DNA from: CAXQZM01 sp965229645
GTDB taxonomy: Bacteria > Pseudomonadota > Alphaproteobacteria > UBA7985
DNA: 64,000 nucleotides
Direction of reading: 5' to 3'
NCBI GenBank assembly: GCA_965229645.1
Contig: OZ245893.1
Span: 186,001 to 250,000, forward strand
The position numbers and the translations under genes are program-made. Below the pieces are notes generated by a model that ran no database searches, had not been told where the DNA came from, and was given only the letters and a program-made list of their open reading frames with translations. Positions 53,076 to 62,800 of this stretch are shown piece after piece; the first letter of the stretch is position 1, and the number at the start of each line of letters is the position of its first letter.

Positions 53076-53085
53076 TAACATGTTA
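53076..53085. promoter_or_regulatory. TAACATGTTA palindrome in the hpaF/hpaE divergent promoter
   Basis: A perfect 10-base palindrome lies in the 41-base gap between the divergent starts of hpaF and hpaE. It is 11 bases before hpaF and 20 before hpaE, a position from which a bound MarR-type repressor could silence both. HpaR binding is inferred. Confidence 0.55.
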
Positions 53086-53105
53086 CCGATTAGGCTCAAG
53101 GTCTT

Positions 53106-54617
53106 ATGACCCTAGCGCAAAACCTGAAGAAGTTCGAGACCTACCTCGCCCCCTTGGCCGCGCAACCCATCTTGCATCGCATCGCGGGCCAGGATCTAGC
53201 GGCGAGCGACGGGGGCACCTTCGCAACGCATACCCCGCACGATCTGAGCCCGCTTGCCACCATTGCGCAAGGCACGGCGCAGGATGTGGCGGCGGCGTGC
53301 GCGGCGGCGCAGGCGGCCTTTCCCGCCTGGGCCAAGACCCCAGGCAAGGATCGCAAGGCGATTCTCCATCGCATCGCCGATGCTATCGAGGCGCGGGCGG
53401 AGGAGATTGCCTTCATCGAGGCCATGGATACGGGGCAGACGCTCCGATTTATGCGCAAGGCGGCGGTGCGCGGGGCCGCGAATTTTCGGTTTTACGCCGA
53501 TCAAGCGCCGACGGGCCGCGACGGGCGGTCGCTCTATGGCGTCGATCAACTCAACATCACCAACCGCGTGCCCTTGGGCCCCGTCGGCGTTATCACGCCC
53601 TGGAACACGCCCTTCATGCTCGCGACGTGGAAGATCGCGCCAGCGCTGGCCGCGGGCTGCACCGTGGTCCATAAGCCCGCCGAGCTTTCGCCCTTGAGCG
53701 CGCGGCTCTTGGTCGACCTGGCCGAGGCGGCGGGCCTGCCGCCAGGGGTTTGGAACCTGGTAAACGGCCTGGGCGAGGTCGCGGGCAAGGCCCTGACCGA
53801 GCATCCGGCCATCCGCGCCGTCGCCTTTGTCGGCGAAAGCGCGACGGGCGCGCGCATCCAGGCGCAGGCCGCCCCAACGCTCAAGCGCGTCCACTTCGAA
53901 CTGGGCGGCAAAAACCCGACCGTGGTGTTTGACGACGCCGACCTCGACCGCGCGGCCGAGGCGGCGGTCTTCATGATCTATTCCTTGAATGGGGAGCGCT
54001 GTACCTCGGGTTCGCGCTTGCTGGTCCAAGACACGATTTACGAGAGCTTCTGCGCGACGGTCGCCAAGAAAGCCGCGGGCATCCAGGTCGGCCACCCCCT
54101 CGACCCCGCTGCGACCGTTGGGCCGCTGATCGACCCAGGGCACGAGGCCAAGGTACTTTCCTACATGGACCTGGCAAGGCAGGAGGGGGCGACCGTCGCC
54201 CTCGGCGGCGGCAAGCGCGGCACGGAAGGGTGCTACGTCGCGCCGACGCTGTTCACCCAGGCCACCAACCAAATGCGGATCGCGCGGGAGGAGATTTTTG
54301 GCCCCGTCTTGACCGCGATTCCGTTCAGGGACGAGGCCGAAGCGCTCCAGATCGCCAACGATACGCCCTACGGCCTCACGGGCTACCTCTGGACGCGCGA
54401 TGTCCAGCGCGCGCTGCGCTTTACCGACGCGCTCGATGCGGGCATGATCTGGGTCAACGCCCCCAACGTCCGCCACTTGCCCGCGCCCTTTGGCGGCAAC
54501 AAGGCCAGCGGCGTTGGCCGCGACGGCGGCGATTGGTCCTTTGACTTTTACATGGAAACCAAGAACATCGCCTTTGCCCTGGACGAGGACAGCCCCATTC
54601 CCAAATTAGGGGACTAA
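53106..54617 (+). CDS. hpaE: 5-carboxymethyl-2-hydroxymuconate semialdehyde dehydrogenase
   Basis: 503 residues, aldehyde dehydrogenase superfamily. It oxidises the ring-cleavage semialdehyde to the dicarboxylate with NAD. Catalytic Cys299 in NGERCTSGSRLLVQ, the general base in FELGGKNPTVVF, and the cofactor loop GVITPWNTPFMLATWKIAPALAAG are intact. The order with hpaD following directly is the conserved hpa layout. Confidence 0.93.
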   Translation: MTLAQNLKKFETYLAPLAAQPILHRIAGQDLAASDGGTFATHTPHDLSPLATIAQGTAQDVAAACAAAQAAFPAWAKTPGKDRKAILHRIADAIEARAEEIAFIEAMDTGQTLRFMRKAAVRGAANFRFYADQAPTGRDGRSLYGVDQLNITNRVPLGPVGVITPWNTPFMLATWKIAPALAAGCTVVHKPAELSPLSARLLVDLAEAAGLPPGVWNLVNGLGEVAGKALTEHPAIRAVAFVGESATGARIQAQAAPTLKRVHFELGGKNPTVVFDDADLDRAAEAAVFMIYSLNGERCTSGSRLLVQDTIYESFCATVAKKAAGIQVGHPLDPAATVGPLIDPGHEAKVLSYMDLARQEGATVALGGGKRGTEGCYVAPTLFTQATNQMRIAREEIFGPVLTAIPFRDEAEALQIANDTPYGLTGYLWTRDVQRALRFTDALDAGMIWVNAPNVRHLPAPFGGNKASGVGRDGGDWSFDFYMETKNIAFALDEDSPIPKLGD

Positions 54618-54620
54618 GTC

Positions 54621-55601
54621 ATGCCTCTGCCGCCGATCAATCTCGACCCGCCGTTCAACACCACACGGCTCTCCCATAGCGAATTTGGCGTGACCGACCT
54701 CGCAGCCGCGCGTCATTTTTACGTCGATACCCTGGGCCTGCAAGTCACCCACGAAGACTCCGATCAGATCTTTTTGCGCGCCTTGGAGGAACGCGGGCAC
54801 CATTGCCTGATCCTCAAACAAAGCGCCCAGCCGCATGTCGCCTATTTGGCGTTTCGGGTTTGGTCGGAAGCCGACCTGGACGCGGCGGCGGCCTACTTCG
54901 CCCGCCTCGACCACGCCGTATCCTGGGTCGAACGGCCCTTCCAGGGCCGCACCTTGAGGACCCACGACCACCAGGGCGTCCCGCTCGAGTTCTACCACAC
55001 CATGGACCGCCTGCCTGCGATCCATCAGCGGTACGAGCTCTACCGCGGCGTCAAGCCGCTGCGCATCGACCACTTCAACACCTTCAGCCCCAATGTCGAT
55101 GCCAGCACGCGGTTTTACCACGACATGGGGTTTCGCACGACGGAGTACACGGAGGATGAAGCCACGGGCGCGCTCTGGGCCGCTTGGCTGCATCGCAAGG
55201 GCGGCGTCCACGACCTGGCCTTTACCAATGGTCGCGGGCCGCGCCTGCATCATGTCGCCTTCTGGGTCCCCAACATTGTCGAGATCATCAACCTGCTCGA
55301 CCTCATGGCGACGACGGGCTACGTGCGCAATATCGAACGCGGGCCTGGCCGCCACGGCATTTCCAACGCCTTTTTCCTCTACGTCCGCGACCCCGACGGC
55401 CACCGGATCGAAATCTACGTCAGCGACTACCACACAGCCGACCCCGACCACGAACCGATCAAGTGGGACTTGCGGGACCCCCAGCGCCAAACGCTCTGGG
55501 GCGCGCCCGCGCCCAAATCGTGGTTTGAGGAAGGCAGCGCGTTCGAGGGCGTGGCGGTGCGCGACCCTGACTTGACCGCCAGCCCGATCATTGCACCCTA
55601 G
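54621..55601 (+). CDS. hpaD: Homoprotocatechuate 2,3-dioxygenase (extradiol)
   Basis: 326 residues, type I extradiol dioxygenase of the VOC fold. It opens 3,4-dihydroxyphenylacetate with O2. The metal ligands are expected at His151 (IDHFNTFSP), His210 (RLHHVAFW) and Glu264 (HRIEIYVSDYH), matching the spacing of the Brevibacterium Fe enzyme and the Arthrobacter Mn enzyme. It begins three bases after hpaE. Metal choice (Fe or Mn) cannot be read from sequence. Confidence 0.93.
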   Translation: MPLPPINLDPPFNTTRLSHSEFGVTDLAAARHFYVDTLGLQVTHEDSDQIFLRALEERGHHCLILKQSAQPHVAYLAFRVWSEADLDAAAAYFARLDHAVSWVERPFQGRTLRTHDHQGVPLEFYHTMDRLPAIHQRYELYRGVKPLRIDHFNTFSPNVDASTRFYHDMGFRTTEYTEDEATGALWAAWLHRKGGVHDLAFTNGRGPRLHHVAFWVPNIVEIINLLDLMATTGYVRNIERGPGRHGISNAFFLYVRDPDGHRIEIYVSDYHTADPDHEPIKWDLRDPQRQTLWGAPAPKSWFEEGSAFEGVAVRDPDLTASPIIAP

Positions 55602-55626
55602 GCCCTGTGTTGATAGGGTCGTTGCT

Positions 55627-56478
55627 ATGCTGACCTACGTTTCATTTGTCGATCCCGAAGGGCGCAAGGGGTTCGGCGCCACCGACGGCCAAGACATCTA
55701 CGACATTCGGGGCAACTGGCGCGACCTATCGCATATTGCCAACACCATCGGCTTCGATGGCTTGCTGATCGGCGGTCGCACCAGCCTGAAACTGGCCGAC
55801 GTGCGCTTGCTACCGCCCTTGCCGCGCCCAGCCAAGCTGTTCTGCGTCGGGGTCAACTACCCTGATCGTAACGCCGAGTACAAGGACGGCTCGGCCCCGC
55901 CCCAGTACATGAGCCTGTTTCCTCGTTACATGAGCGGGTTCGTCGGCCACGGCGAAAATCTGGTGCGCCCGCCCGAATCGGCGCAGCTCGACTACGAGGG
56001 CGAACTCGTCCTGGTCATAGGGCAGGGGGGGCGGCGGATCGCCGAGCGCGAGGCGTACGATCATATCGCCGCCGTGACGCTGTGCAACGAGGGTACGATC
56101 CGCGACTGGGTCCGCCACGCCAAATTCAACGTCACCCAGGGCAAAAATTGGGACCGCTCAGGCGCCCTGGGGCCGTGGCTGGTGCCCTTCACGGGGCCTG
56201 ACCTGATCGAGGCGGTGGCGCTGACCACGACCGTCAATGGCGAGGTGCGCCAGCACGACTCCACCGCGCGCCTGATCTTTGGGTTCCCCAAAATCATCAG
56301 CTACATTTCCACCTTCTGCACCTTGTCGCCCGGGGATATGATCGTGACGGGCACGCCGACGGGCGCGGGCGCGCGCCTGGACCCACCGCAATGGCTCAAG
56401 CCTGGCGACACGGTCGAGGTCTCGGTGCCGACCATCGGTACCTTGGTCAACGGCGTGGAGGATGAACATGTTGCTTAA
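55627..56478 (+). CDS. Fumarylacetoacetate hydrolase family protein, probable HpaG-type decarboxylase/isomerase
   Basis: 283 residues from the ATG at 55627. FAH-fold enzyme with the acidic metal site QLDYEGELVLVIGQGGR, the lid GYTVCND-like AAVTLCNEGTIRDWVRHA, and GTPTGAGARLDPPQWLKPGD. In the hpa pathway the FAH-type protein HpaG decarboxylates 5-oxo-pent-3-ene-1,2,5-tricarboxylate; E. coli HpaG has two fused copies, here only one domain is present. A separate HpaF supplies the isomerase. Its last 17 bases overlap the next gene. Confidence 0.83.
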   Translation: MLTYVSFVDPEGRKGFGATDGQDIYDIRGNWRDLSHIANTIGFDGLLIGGRTSLKLADVRLLPPLPRPAKLFCVGVNYPDRNAEYKDGSAPPQYMSLFPRYMSGFVGHGENLVRPPESAQLDYEGELVLVIGQGGRRIAEREAYDHIAAVTLCNEGTIRDWVRHAKFNVTQGKNWDRSGALGPWLVPFTGPDLIEAVALTTTVNGEVRQHDSTARLIFGFPKIISYISTFCTLSPGDMIVTGTPTGAGARLDPPQWLKPGDTVEVSVPTIGTLVNGVEDEHVA

Positions 56479-57259
56479 GCCGGCGTCGGACTACGGCGAG
56501 GCCTTGTTTCAGGCCGATCAGGCCCGCCAGCAAATTCCCCTGATCACGGCGCGCGAACCGCAGATGACCATGGACGACGCCTACGCCGTGCAGGCGGCGC
56601 TGGTGGACCGCTGGTACGGCCAGGGCGCACGGCAAGTCGGCTGGAAAATCGGCTTAACCTCCCGAGCTATGCAGCAAGCGCTCAACATCGACATCCCCGA
56701 CAGCGGCGTCCTGTTCGACCATATGGTCTTCGACGACGGGGCCACCATCCCCCGCGACCGCTTCATCCAACCACGGATCGAGGCCGAAATCGCCTTTGTT
56801 CTGAAGTCCGACCTCAGCGGCCCCGACTGCACACCCCACCACGTCGCCGTCGCTACCGACTACGTGGCGCCGAGCCTGGAGATTTTGGACACCCGCATCG
56901 TCCGCGCCCAAGACGGCCAAACCCGCACGGTCTTGGATACCATCGCCGACAACGCCGCCAACGCGGGCCTTGTCTTGGGCGCGCAACGCCACAGGCTCGC
57001 GACCGTCGACCTTATGTGGGTCGGGGCGCTTGTCTCGCGCAACGGCACCGTCGAAGAAACCGGCCTCGGCGCGGGTGTCCTGGGCGACCCGTGCTTGAGC
57101 GTCGCCTGGCTCGCCAACCGCCTCGCGACCTACGGCCAAACCTTGCGCGCGGGCGACCTGGTCCTAAGCGGCAGCTTCATCCGCCCCATCGAATGCCCGC
57201 CAGGGTCAAAAATCACCGCCAACTTCGGCCCCTTCGGCGACGTCAGCGCAGACTTCTAA
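56462..57259 (+). CDS. hpaH: 2-oxo-hept-4-ene-1,7-dioate hydratase
   Basis: 265 residues. It hydrates 2-oxohept-4-ene-1,7-dioate, giving the substrate of the aldolase HpaI. Family marks are GWKIGLTSRAMQQALNIDIPDSG, the metal-binding RIEAEIAFVL (Glu-x-Glu), and ending GSFIRPIECPPGSKI. It starts in the ATG 17 bases before the upstream stop. The aldolase hpaI and the hydroxylase hpaBC are not in the window. Confidence 0.92.
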   Translation: MNMLLKPASDYGEALFQADQARQQIPLITAREPQMTMDDAYAVQAALVDRWYGQGARQVGWKIGLTSRAMQQALNIDIPDSGVLFDHMVFDDGATIPRDRFIQPRIEAEIAFVLKSDLSGPDCTPHHVAVATDYVAPSLEILDTRIVRAQDGQTRTVLDTIADNAANAGLVLGAQRHRLATVDLMWVGALVSRNGTVEETGLGAGVLGDPCLSVAWLANRLATYGQTLRAGDLVLSGSFIRPIECPPGSKITANFGPFGDVSADF

Positions 57260-57363
57260 TCCCAAACACCTACAGAATTCCCTTCCCTCGCAAAGGGGAC
57301 AGGCACAACCTGACGGGGTGGTTCTGCGATTTGCCATACAGTTGGCGCTTGAGAAGGGCTCTT

Positions 57364-57609
57364 ATACCAGCGGCGAATGAGAATGACTCTTATGATCGCT
57401 GGTATAAGGGCCGCGACTGCGGCCCCCCAAGCGGGCTCCAAGCCCGAAGGGCGCAGGGAACGCCCGCGCTCCAAACGCGCGGCCCCGAGAATAGCTAAGA
57501 AAGCGCCTCGGGGTATAAGCGAAGGCCCCGTCGGAGGCGAAACGCGAAGCGTTTCTGCCGTGAGACACAAAACGGCCAAAAAAGTGTCAACTTTTTTCGC
57601 CGTTGGTAT
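57364..57609. repeat. MITE-like element, family B, left inverted copy
   Basis: 246 bases. The outer end reads ATACCAGCGGCGAATGAGAA, with a second inverse GCTGGTAT soon after (57399-57406). The inner end is the inverse of ATACCAACGGCGAAAAAAG. Between them is a GC-rich hairpin region with GAAACGCGAAGCGTTTC and GAAGGCCCCGTCGGAGGCG. The element at 59496-59692 is its inverted, shorter copy. No open frame of interest. It lies in the 487-base gap after hpaH, whose other parts hold nothing I recognise apart from a partial copy near 57602-57630. Confidence 0.8.
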
Positions 57610-57746
57610 TATGTCCGCTGGCATAAGGCATAAGTCAGATGGGAAACGCTTGATCATCTCTAAGCATCAAGTTGCCTAGTCATTGAACTATCTGGGAATC
57701 CCCCTCATCTATAAGCCACTTATCCAGAATCGGGGTCAAGAAAGAT

Positions 57747-59372
57747 ATGAGTCAGCGAATGAAAGTTTTTGAGGTACTCGCGCGGTCCGTAAAAGATCAT
57801 GGCGTAGATACAGTTTTTGGACTTATGGGGGATGCCAATCTCTTCATGGTCAATCATTTTGTCCAAGACTTAGGTGGCAGGTTCATTCCTGTCGCTTACG
57901 AAGGCGGCTCGGTTCTCGCGGCCATGGCCTACTGGCATGTTTCAGGAAAGGTTGGGGTTGCAACCGTTACCCATGGGCCGGGTCTTTCCAACTGCCTTAC
58001 GGCCCTTATTGAGGGGAAAAGGCGACACAGCCCTTGCGTCTTAATTGCTGGCGATACACCCATGGAAGACCGAAATGCACTGCAAGGCATCGACCAGCGC
58101 GAGTTGGTCAACGTCACGGGCGCAGGATTTGAGCAGGTGCGTGCGCCCCATACGGCCTTAAATGATTTGGCCGCTGCGTTTCGCCGTGCCGAGGTAGAAA
58201 GGCGTCCCATTGTTCTAAACGTCCCTTCCGATTTTATGTGGCAAGAGGTGTCGTATCAAAAGACCACCTATCCGAGCTTTAAGTCCACTTCCGCTCCCGT
58301 CGCTGGGGATGTCTTTGACGAAGCCATGGGCATGATTGCCTGGGCTAAGCGTCCCATCATCCTTGTGGGTGTGGGGGCTAAGGCGGCCAAGCGGGAACTG
58401 GAGAAATTGGCCGAGCGGTTGCAATGCCCGCTCGCCACAACACTAAAGGCCAAAGACCTGTTTGCGGATCATCCCAACAACATGGACATCTTCGGCACCC
58501 TCAGCACACCCGATGGCTACGAAGCCATTGCAAAGGCGGATTGCATCATCGCCTTTGGCAGCAGTTTGCACAACTTCACCACGGATCGCGGCAAGCTGTT
58601 AAAGGGCAAGCGCCTTATTCAAATTTCAGACGATCTTCTGACCCTTGGGCGCTTTCATGTGCCCGACGCGGGTGTTGTGGGCGATCCTGGTCTGATGGCA
58701 GAAAAAATCATAGAGCTACTGGATGAGGCAGAGATCCAGCCCACAGGCTTCATAGAGGAACTTTCGATCACTTCACTCAGCAAGCATCCTGAGGTCAAGA
58801 AAATAGATCACAAAGACGGTGTTGTTGATCTTCCCTATGCCCTCCAGGTGCTCGACCAAGCCTTGCCTGCTGACCGTGTTTTGGTCACGGATGGCGGGCG
58901 TTTCATGACCGAGGTTTGGTGCCGCGTATCTGCAACCGACCCCAATCACTTCATTTCCAGTGTAGATTTCGGCTGCATAGGTCTTGGCCTGCAAACCGCC
59001 ATTGGCATGGGGGTTGCCGCCCCAGGGCGTCCTGTTTGCCTCTTCACGGGCGATGGCGGATTTATGATGGGCGGTCTGAATGAGTTCAATACAGCAGTGC
59101 GCATGGGCATCGACCTCATCGCGATTGTCTGCAATGATATGGCTTATGGAGCCGAGCATATCCAACTCAAGGATCAAGGACTGGCAGCAACAACAACCGA
59201 ATTCATCTGGCCAAGTTTCGCCGCAGCGGCACAGGCGCTTGGCGGTCAAGGCCTGACAGTTAACTCCAATGAAACGCTCGATGCGGCCATCAACGCCATA
59301 CACGAGAGGCAAGGCCCAATCCTCATCGACATGAAGCTCGATCCCCACGCCGTGCCACCTATGCGGAAATAG
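57747..59372 (+). CDS. Thiamine diphosphate-dependent enzyme, acetolactate synthase/decarboxylase family
   Basis: 541 residues, full length. PYR domain with catalytic Glu52 in VAYEGGSVLAAMAYWHVSG, central TPP fold, and PP domain with the binding motif GDG (435-437) to Asn463, 26 residues on, in the context GDGGFMMGGLNEFNTAVRMG. It resembles acetolactate synthase large subunits and benzoylformate-type decarboxylases; reaction unknown. The gene has weaker third-position GC than its neighbours and is enclosed by inverted family B elements, so it looks acquired. AAAGAT precedes the ATG, a weak ribosome site. Confidence 0.83.
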   Translation: MSQRMKVFEVLARSVKDHGVDTVFGLMGDANLFMVNHFVQDLGGRFIPVAYEGGSVLAAMAYWHVSGKVGVATVTHGPGLSNCLTALIEGKRRHSPCVLIAGDTPMEDRNALQGIDQRELVNVTGAGFEQVRAPHTALNDLAAAFRRAEVERRPIVLNVPSDFMWQEVSYQKTTYPSFKSTSAPVAGDVFDEAMGMIAWAKRPIILVGVGAKAAKRELEKLAERLQCPLATTLKAKDLFADHPNNMDIFGTLSTPDGYEAIAKADCIIAFGSSLHNFTTDRGKLLKGKRLIQISDDLLTLGRFHVPDAGVVGDPGLMAEKIIELLDEAEIQPTGFIEELSITSLSKHPEVKKIDHKDGVVDLPYALQVLDQALPADRVLVTDGGRFMTEVWCRVSATDPNHFISSVDFGCIGLGLQTAIGMGVAAPGRPVCLFTGDGGFMMGGLNEFNTAVRMGIDLIAIVCNDMAYGAEHIQLKDQGLAATTTEFIWPSFAAAAQALGGQGLTVNSNETLDAAINAIHERQGPILIDMKLDPHAVPPMRK

Positions 59373-59388
59373 CGGAGGTGTCCGTTTC

Positions 59389-59475
59389 ATGCCAACGGCT
59401 AAAAAAGTTGACACTTTTGGGGCCGTTTTGTGTCTCGCGGCAGAAACGCTTTCGCTTATACCAGGGGAAATTATG
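59389..59475. repeat. Partial family B element
   Basis: Begins ATGCCAACGGCTAAAAAAG, continues with TTGACACTTTTGGGGCCG, GTGTCTCGCGGCAGAAACGC, and ends in TTATACCAGGGG. It repeats the inner half of the 59496-59692 element in the same direction, 107 bases ahead. It follows the thiamine-diphosphate enzyme stop by 16 bases. Confidence 0.7.
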
Positions 59476-59495
59476 AATGCCCCCTCCATGTTCTG

Positions 59496-59692
59496 ATACC
59501 AACGGCGAAAAAAGTTGACACTTTTTTGGCCGTTTTGTGTCTCACGGCAGAAACGCTTCGCGTTTCGCCTCCGACGGGGCCTTCGCTTTACCCCGAGGCG
59601 CTTTCTTAGCTCATCTCGGGGCCGCTACGGGGGCCGCAGTCGCGGCCCTTATACCAGCGATCATAAGAGTCATTTTCAACCGCCGCTGGTAT
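59496..59692. repeat. MITE-like element, family B, right inverted copy
   Basis: 197 bases. Begins ATACCAACGGCGAAAAAAG and ends in CGCCGCTGGTAT, with ATACCAGCGATCATAAGAG just inside. It is the inverse of 57364-59609's left partner (57364-57609) minus about 50 internal bases. The GTTGACACTTTTTTGGCCG, ACGCTTCGCGTTTCGCCTCC and AGGCGCTTTCTTAGC stretches match it closely. Confidence 0.82.
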
Positions 59693-59699
59693 GACATCC

Positions 59700-59868
59700 C
59701 CCACCCAACGTCATCCAGCGCGTAGCGAAGCGAAGTCGCAGGATCCAGCACCGATGGGTGGCGGGAAGTCCAGACGGCACGAACCTTATGCTTTGCCAAA
59801 CGACGTCCGACAGTTATGCCTCCAGGCAGAGGGGCGAACATAAGAGTCATTCTGGGTCGTCGCTGGTA
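59700..59868. repeat. Family A copy followed by a short family B end
   Basis: From 59708 a rightward family A copy reads GTCATCCAGCGCGTAGCGAA, then GTCGCAGGATCCAGCACCG and GGTGGCGGGAAGTCCAGACG. At 59837-59868 follows the family B end TAAGAGTCATTCTGGGTCGT...CGCTGGTAT. Its last base, 59868, directly adjoins the last base of the dnaE2 stop codon. No gene is present between 59373 and 59868. Confidence 0.8.
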
Positions 59869-62800
59869 TCAATGAAAATCTCGGCTGGGGAACAGAACCT
59901 TGGCTTGTTCGCGCGGGTGGCGCGCGCGGGGTATGGGCTTGGCGGCTTTGTTCTTGGGGGGGCTGGGCAGGGCGCTTAGGCGGATTGGCCTTGAGGTCTT
60001 TGTCCTATGTTGGTTCCTTCGTTCAGACTCAGGCTCAGGGCGGTGCGCGGCCCCCTGATCGTCTTCTAAGTCGTAGGCGGGCAAATCTGCGAGCAGGGGG
60101 GAGAGGTCGGTGAGGCGGTCGGCGATCAGGTGGGCGACGATACCTTGGCGCTCCAGCTTGCCCTCGATTTTGAGGAAACGGGCGTTGATGATGATGCGCT
60201 TATGGGCCTCGTAGACTTTGGGCCAGACGACGATATTGGCGCTGCCCGTTTCGTCCTCCAGCGTTAAGAACACGACGCCCGAGGCGGTGCCAGGCTTTTG
60301 CCGGGCCAGCACAAGGCCGCAAACGCATAGGCGGTGGCCGCTGGCCAGGTGCTGCAGGTCGCTGGCGGGGTGCAGCTGCCGCTGGGGGGGACTTGATGCG
60401 CCCTGCTGCTCCTGATTGTCAAACGAGGTCAGATCGCCCGCGACGGTGTCCCGCAGTAGGGCAACGGGGTGGGTGCGCAGCGTCAGGCGCAGGCTCATAT
60501 AGTCCTCCAGCACGTGTTCGCCCTCGGTCATGGCGGGGAAGGCAATCGCCGCTTCCTGGATCGTCTCGCCGTCCGCAAACAAGGGCAGCGCGGTTTGGGG
60601 TTTGAGCGGGGCGATGGCCCATAGGGTGTCGCGGCGGCTGTGCCCGAGGGCCTGGAAGGCATCGGCTTCGGCCAGTTTGGTGAGCGTGGCATGGCTTACC
60701 CCCGCGCGTTGCCACACCTCCTGCGCGTTGTGATAGCCGTTGCCACGGGCGGCGGCGATCCACTCGCCGTCCTCCGCGCTCACCCCCTTGATCTGCCGAA
60801 AGCCTAGGCGCAAAGCCAGGTGCCCCGCATCGTTGCGCTCCAGGCTGTTGTCAAAGCTGGATTGGTTGATGCACACAGGGCGGACTTCGACCCCATGGTT
60901 ACGGGCGTCGCGTACCAGTTGCGCGGGCGCGTAAAAGCCCATGGGTTGGGCATTGAGCAAGGCGCAGGTGAATATCGCGGGGTAGTGCCGCTTCATCCAG
61001 GCGCTGGCATAGACCAAATAGGCGAAGGAGGCCGCATGGCTTTCGGGAAAACCGTACTCGCCGAACCCTTCGATCTGGGCAAAACAGCGGTTGGCAAAGT
61101 CGGCGTCGTACCCACGCGCGATCATACCCTGGACGAAGCGCTTGCCGTAGTTGCCAATGGTCCCGCTCTTGCGAAAGGTCGCCATGGCGCGGCGTAGGCC
61201 ATCGGCCTCGGAGGGTGAAAAGCCCGCCGCGACGATGGCAATTTGCATGGCCTGTTCCTGAAACAAGGGCACGCCCAAGGTTTTTTTGAGAACGCGCCGC
61301 AGTTCTTCAGACGGGTAGGCGATGGTTTCCTCGCCATTGCGGCGCTTGATATAGGGGTGGACCATGCCGCCCTGGATCGGCCCTGGGCGCACAATGGCGA
61401 CCTCGATGACCAAATCGTAAAACGTGCGCGGGCGCATGCGCGGCAGGAACGCCATCTGCGCGCGGCTTTCGACCTGAAACACGCCGATGGAATCGGCCTG
61501 GCACAGCATGTCATAGACGCTGGGGTCCTCGTGCGGCAGGGTCGCCAGGGTCAAATCGCGGCGTTCGTGGGTTCGGATCAGGTCAAACCCCTTGCGCAGG
61601 CAGGTCAGCATCCCCAGGCTCAGCACATCGACCTTCAAAATGCCCAGGGCATCGATATCGTCCTTGTCCCACTCGATGATCGTGCGATCCTCCATGGCGG
61701 CGTTTTCAATCGGGCATAGGGAATCCAGGCGCCCGCGCGTCATGATAAAGCCCCCCACATGCTGGCCTAAGTGGCGGGGGAAGCCGATCAGCTGGCGCAC
61801 CAGTCCCAACGTATGGCGCAGGCGCGGGGCCTCGGGGTCGAGGCCGAGGGTTCGGAGCAGGTCGGGGTCGGGCGGGTCGGTGGACCAGGACCCCCAGGAA
61901 TGGGCGTTCAGTTGGGCTAAGATGTCGTTGGACAGGCCCATGACCTTGCCGACCTCGCGAATGGCCATGCGGCTGCGAAAGTGCGTGACGGTGGCGCATA
62001 GGCCTGCGCGGTGGCGGCCAAAGCGTTCGTAGATGTACTGGATCACTTCTTCGCGGCGCTCGTGTTCAAAATCGACGTCGATGTCGGGAGGCTCGTCGCG
62101 CGCTTCGGAAACAAAGCGTTCAAAGACCATGGAGATCAGTTCGGGCGGCACCTCCGTAATGCCCAACAGAAAACAGACGACGGAGTTGGCCGCCGATCCG
62201 CGCCCTTGGCACAAGATGTCGCGGCGGCGCGCATAGCGTACGATGTCCTCAACCGTCAGGAAGTAAGGCGCGTAGTCGAGCTTTTCGATCAACGCCAGTT
62301 CATGGTTCATCAGGTCCACCACCTTAGGCGGCGGACCTGCGGGGTATCGGCGCGCAAGGCCCGCCTGGGCCAAGTCGGCGAGCCTTTGCTGCGGGGCTTG
62401 CCCGTCGGGGCTGATTTCATCGGGGTATTCGTAGCGCAATTGATCGAGGGAGAAGGTGCAGCGCGCCGCGACCTGATCCGCCCGCGCCAGGGCCGCGGGT
62501 TGGCCGTCGAACAAGGGGCGCAAGTCTTTCAGGCAAGCCTCAGCATTCTTCAATGCACTGCGCCCCAGGGTGTCGATGGTACAGCCCAGGCGCAGGCACG
62601 ACAGCACGTCGGCCAAGGGGCGGCGCGCGCGGATGTGCATGATCGGCTGATTGCTGGCGATCAGGGGCAGGCCGCTGGCGGCGCTCAAGGCCTTGATGTG
62701 CGCTAGGCGTTGCTGGTCGCATCCGTCAAAGGCGTAAGTAAAGGCCAGCGAAGCCGCTTCGCCAAAACGCTGCTGAACCCGCTGGAGCAAAGGGGGAATC

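Noticed and set aside
53196..54476. A 426-codon minus-strand frame inside hpaE.
   Set aside because: It is the antisense shadow of a complete aldehyde dehydrogenase.
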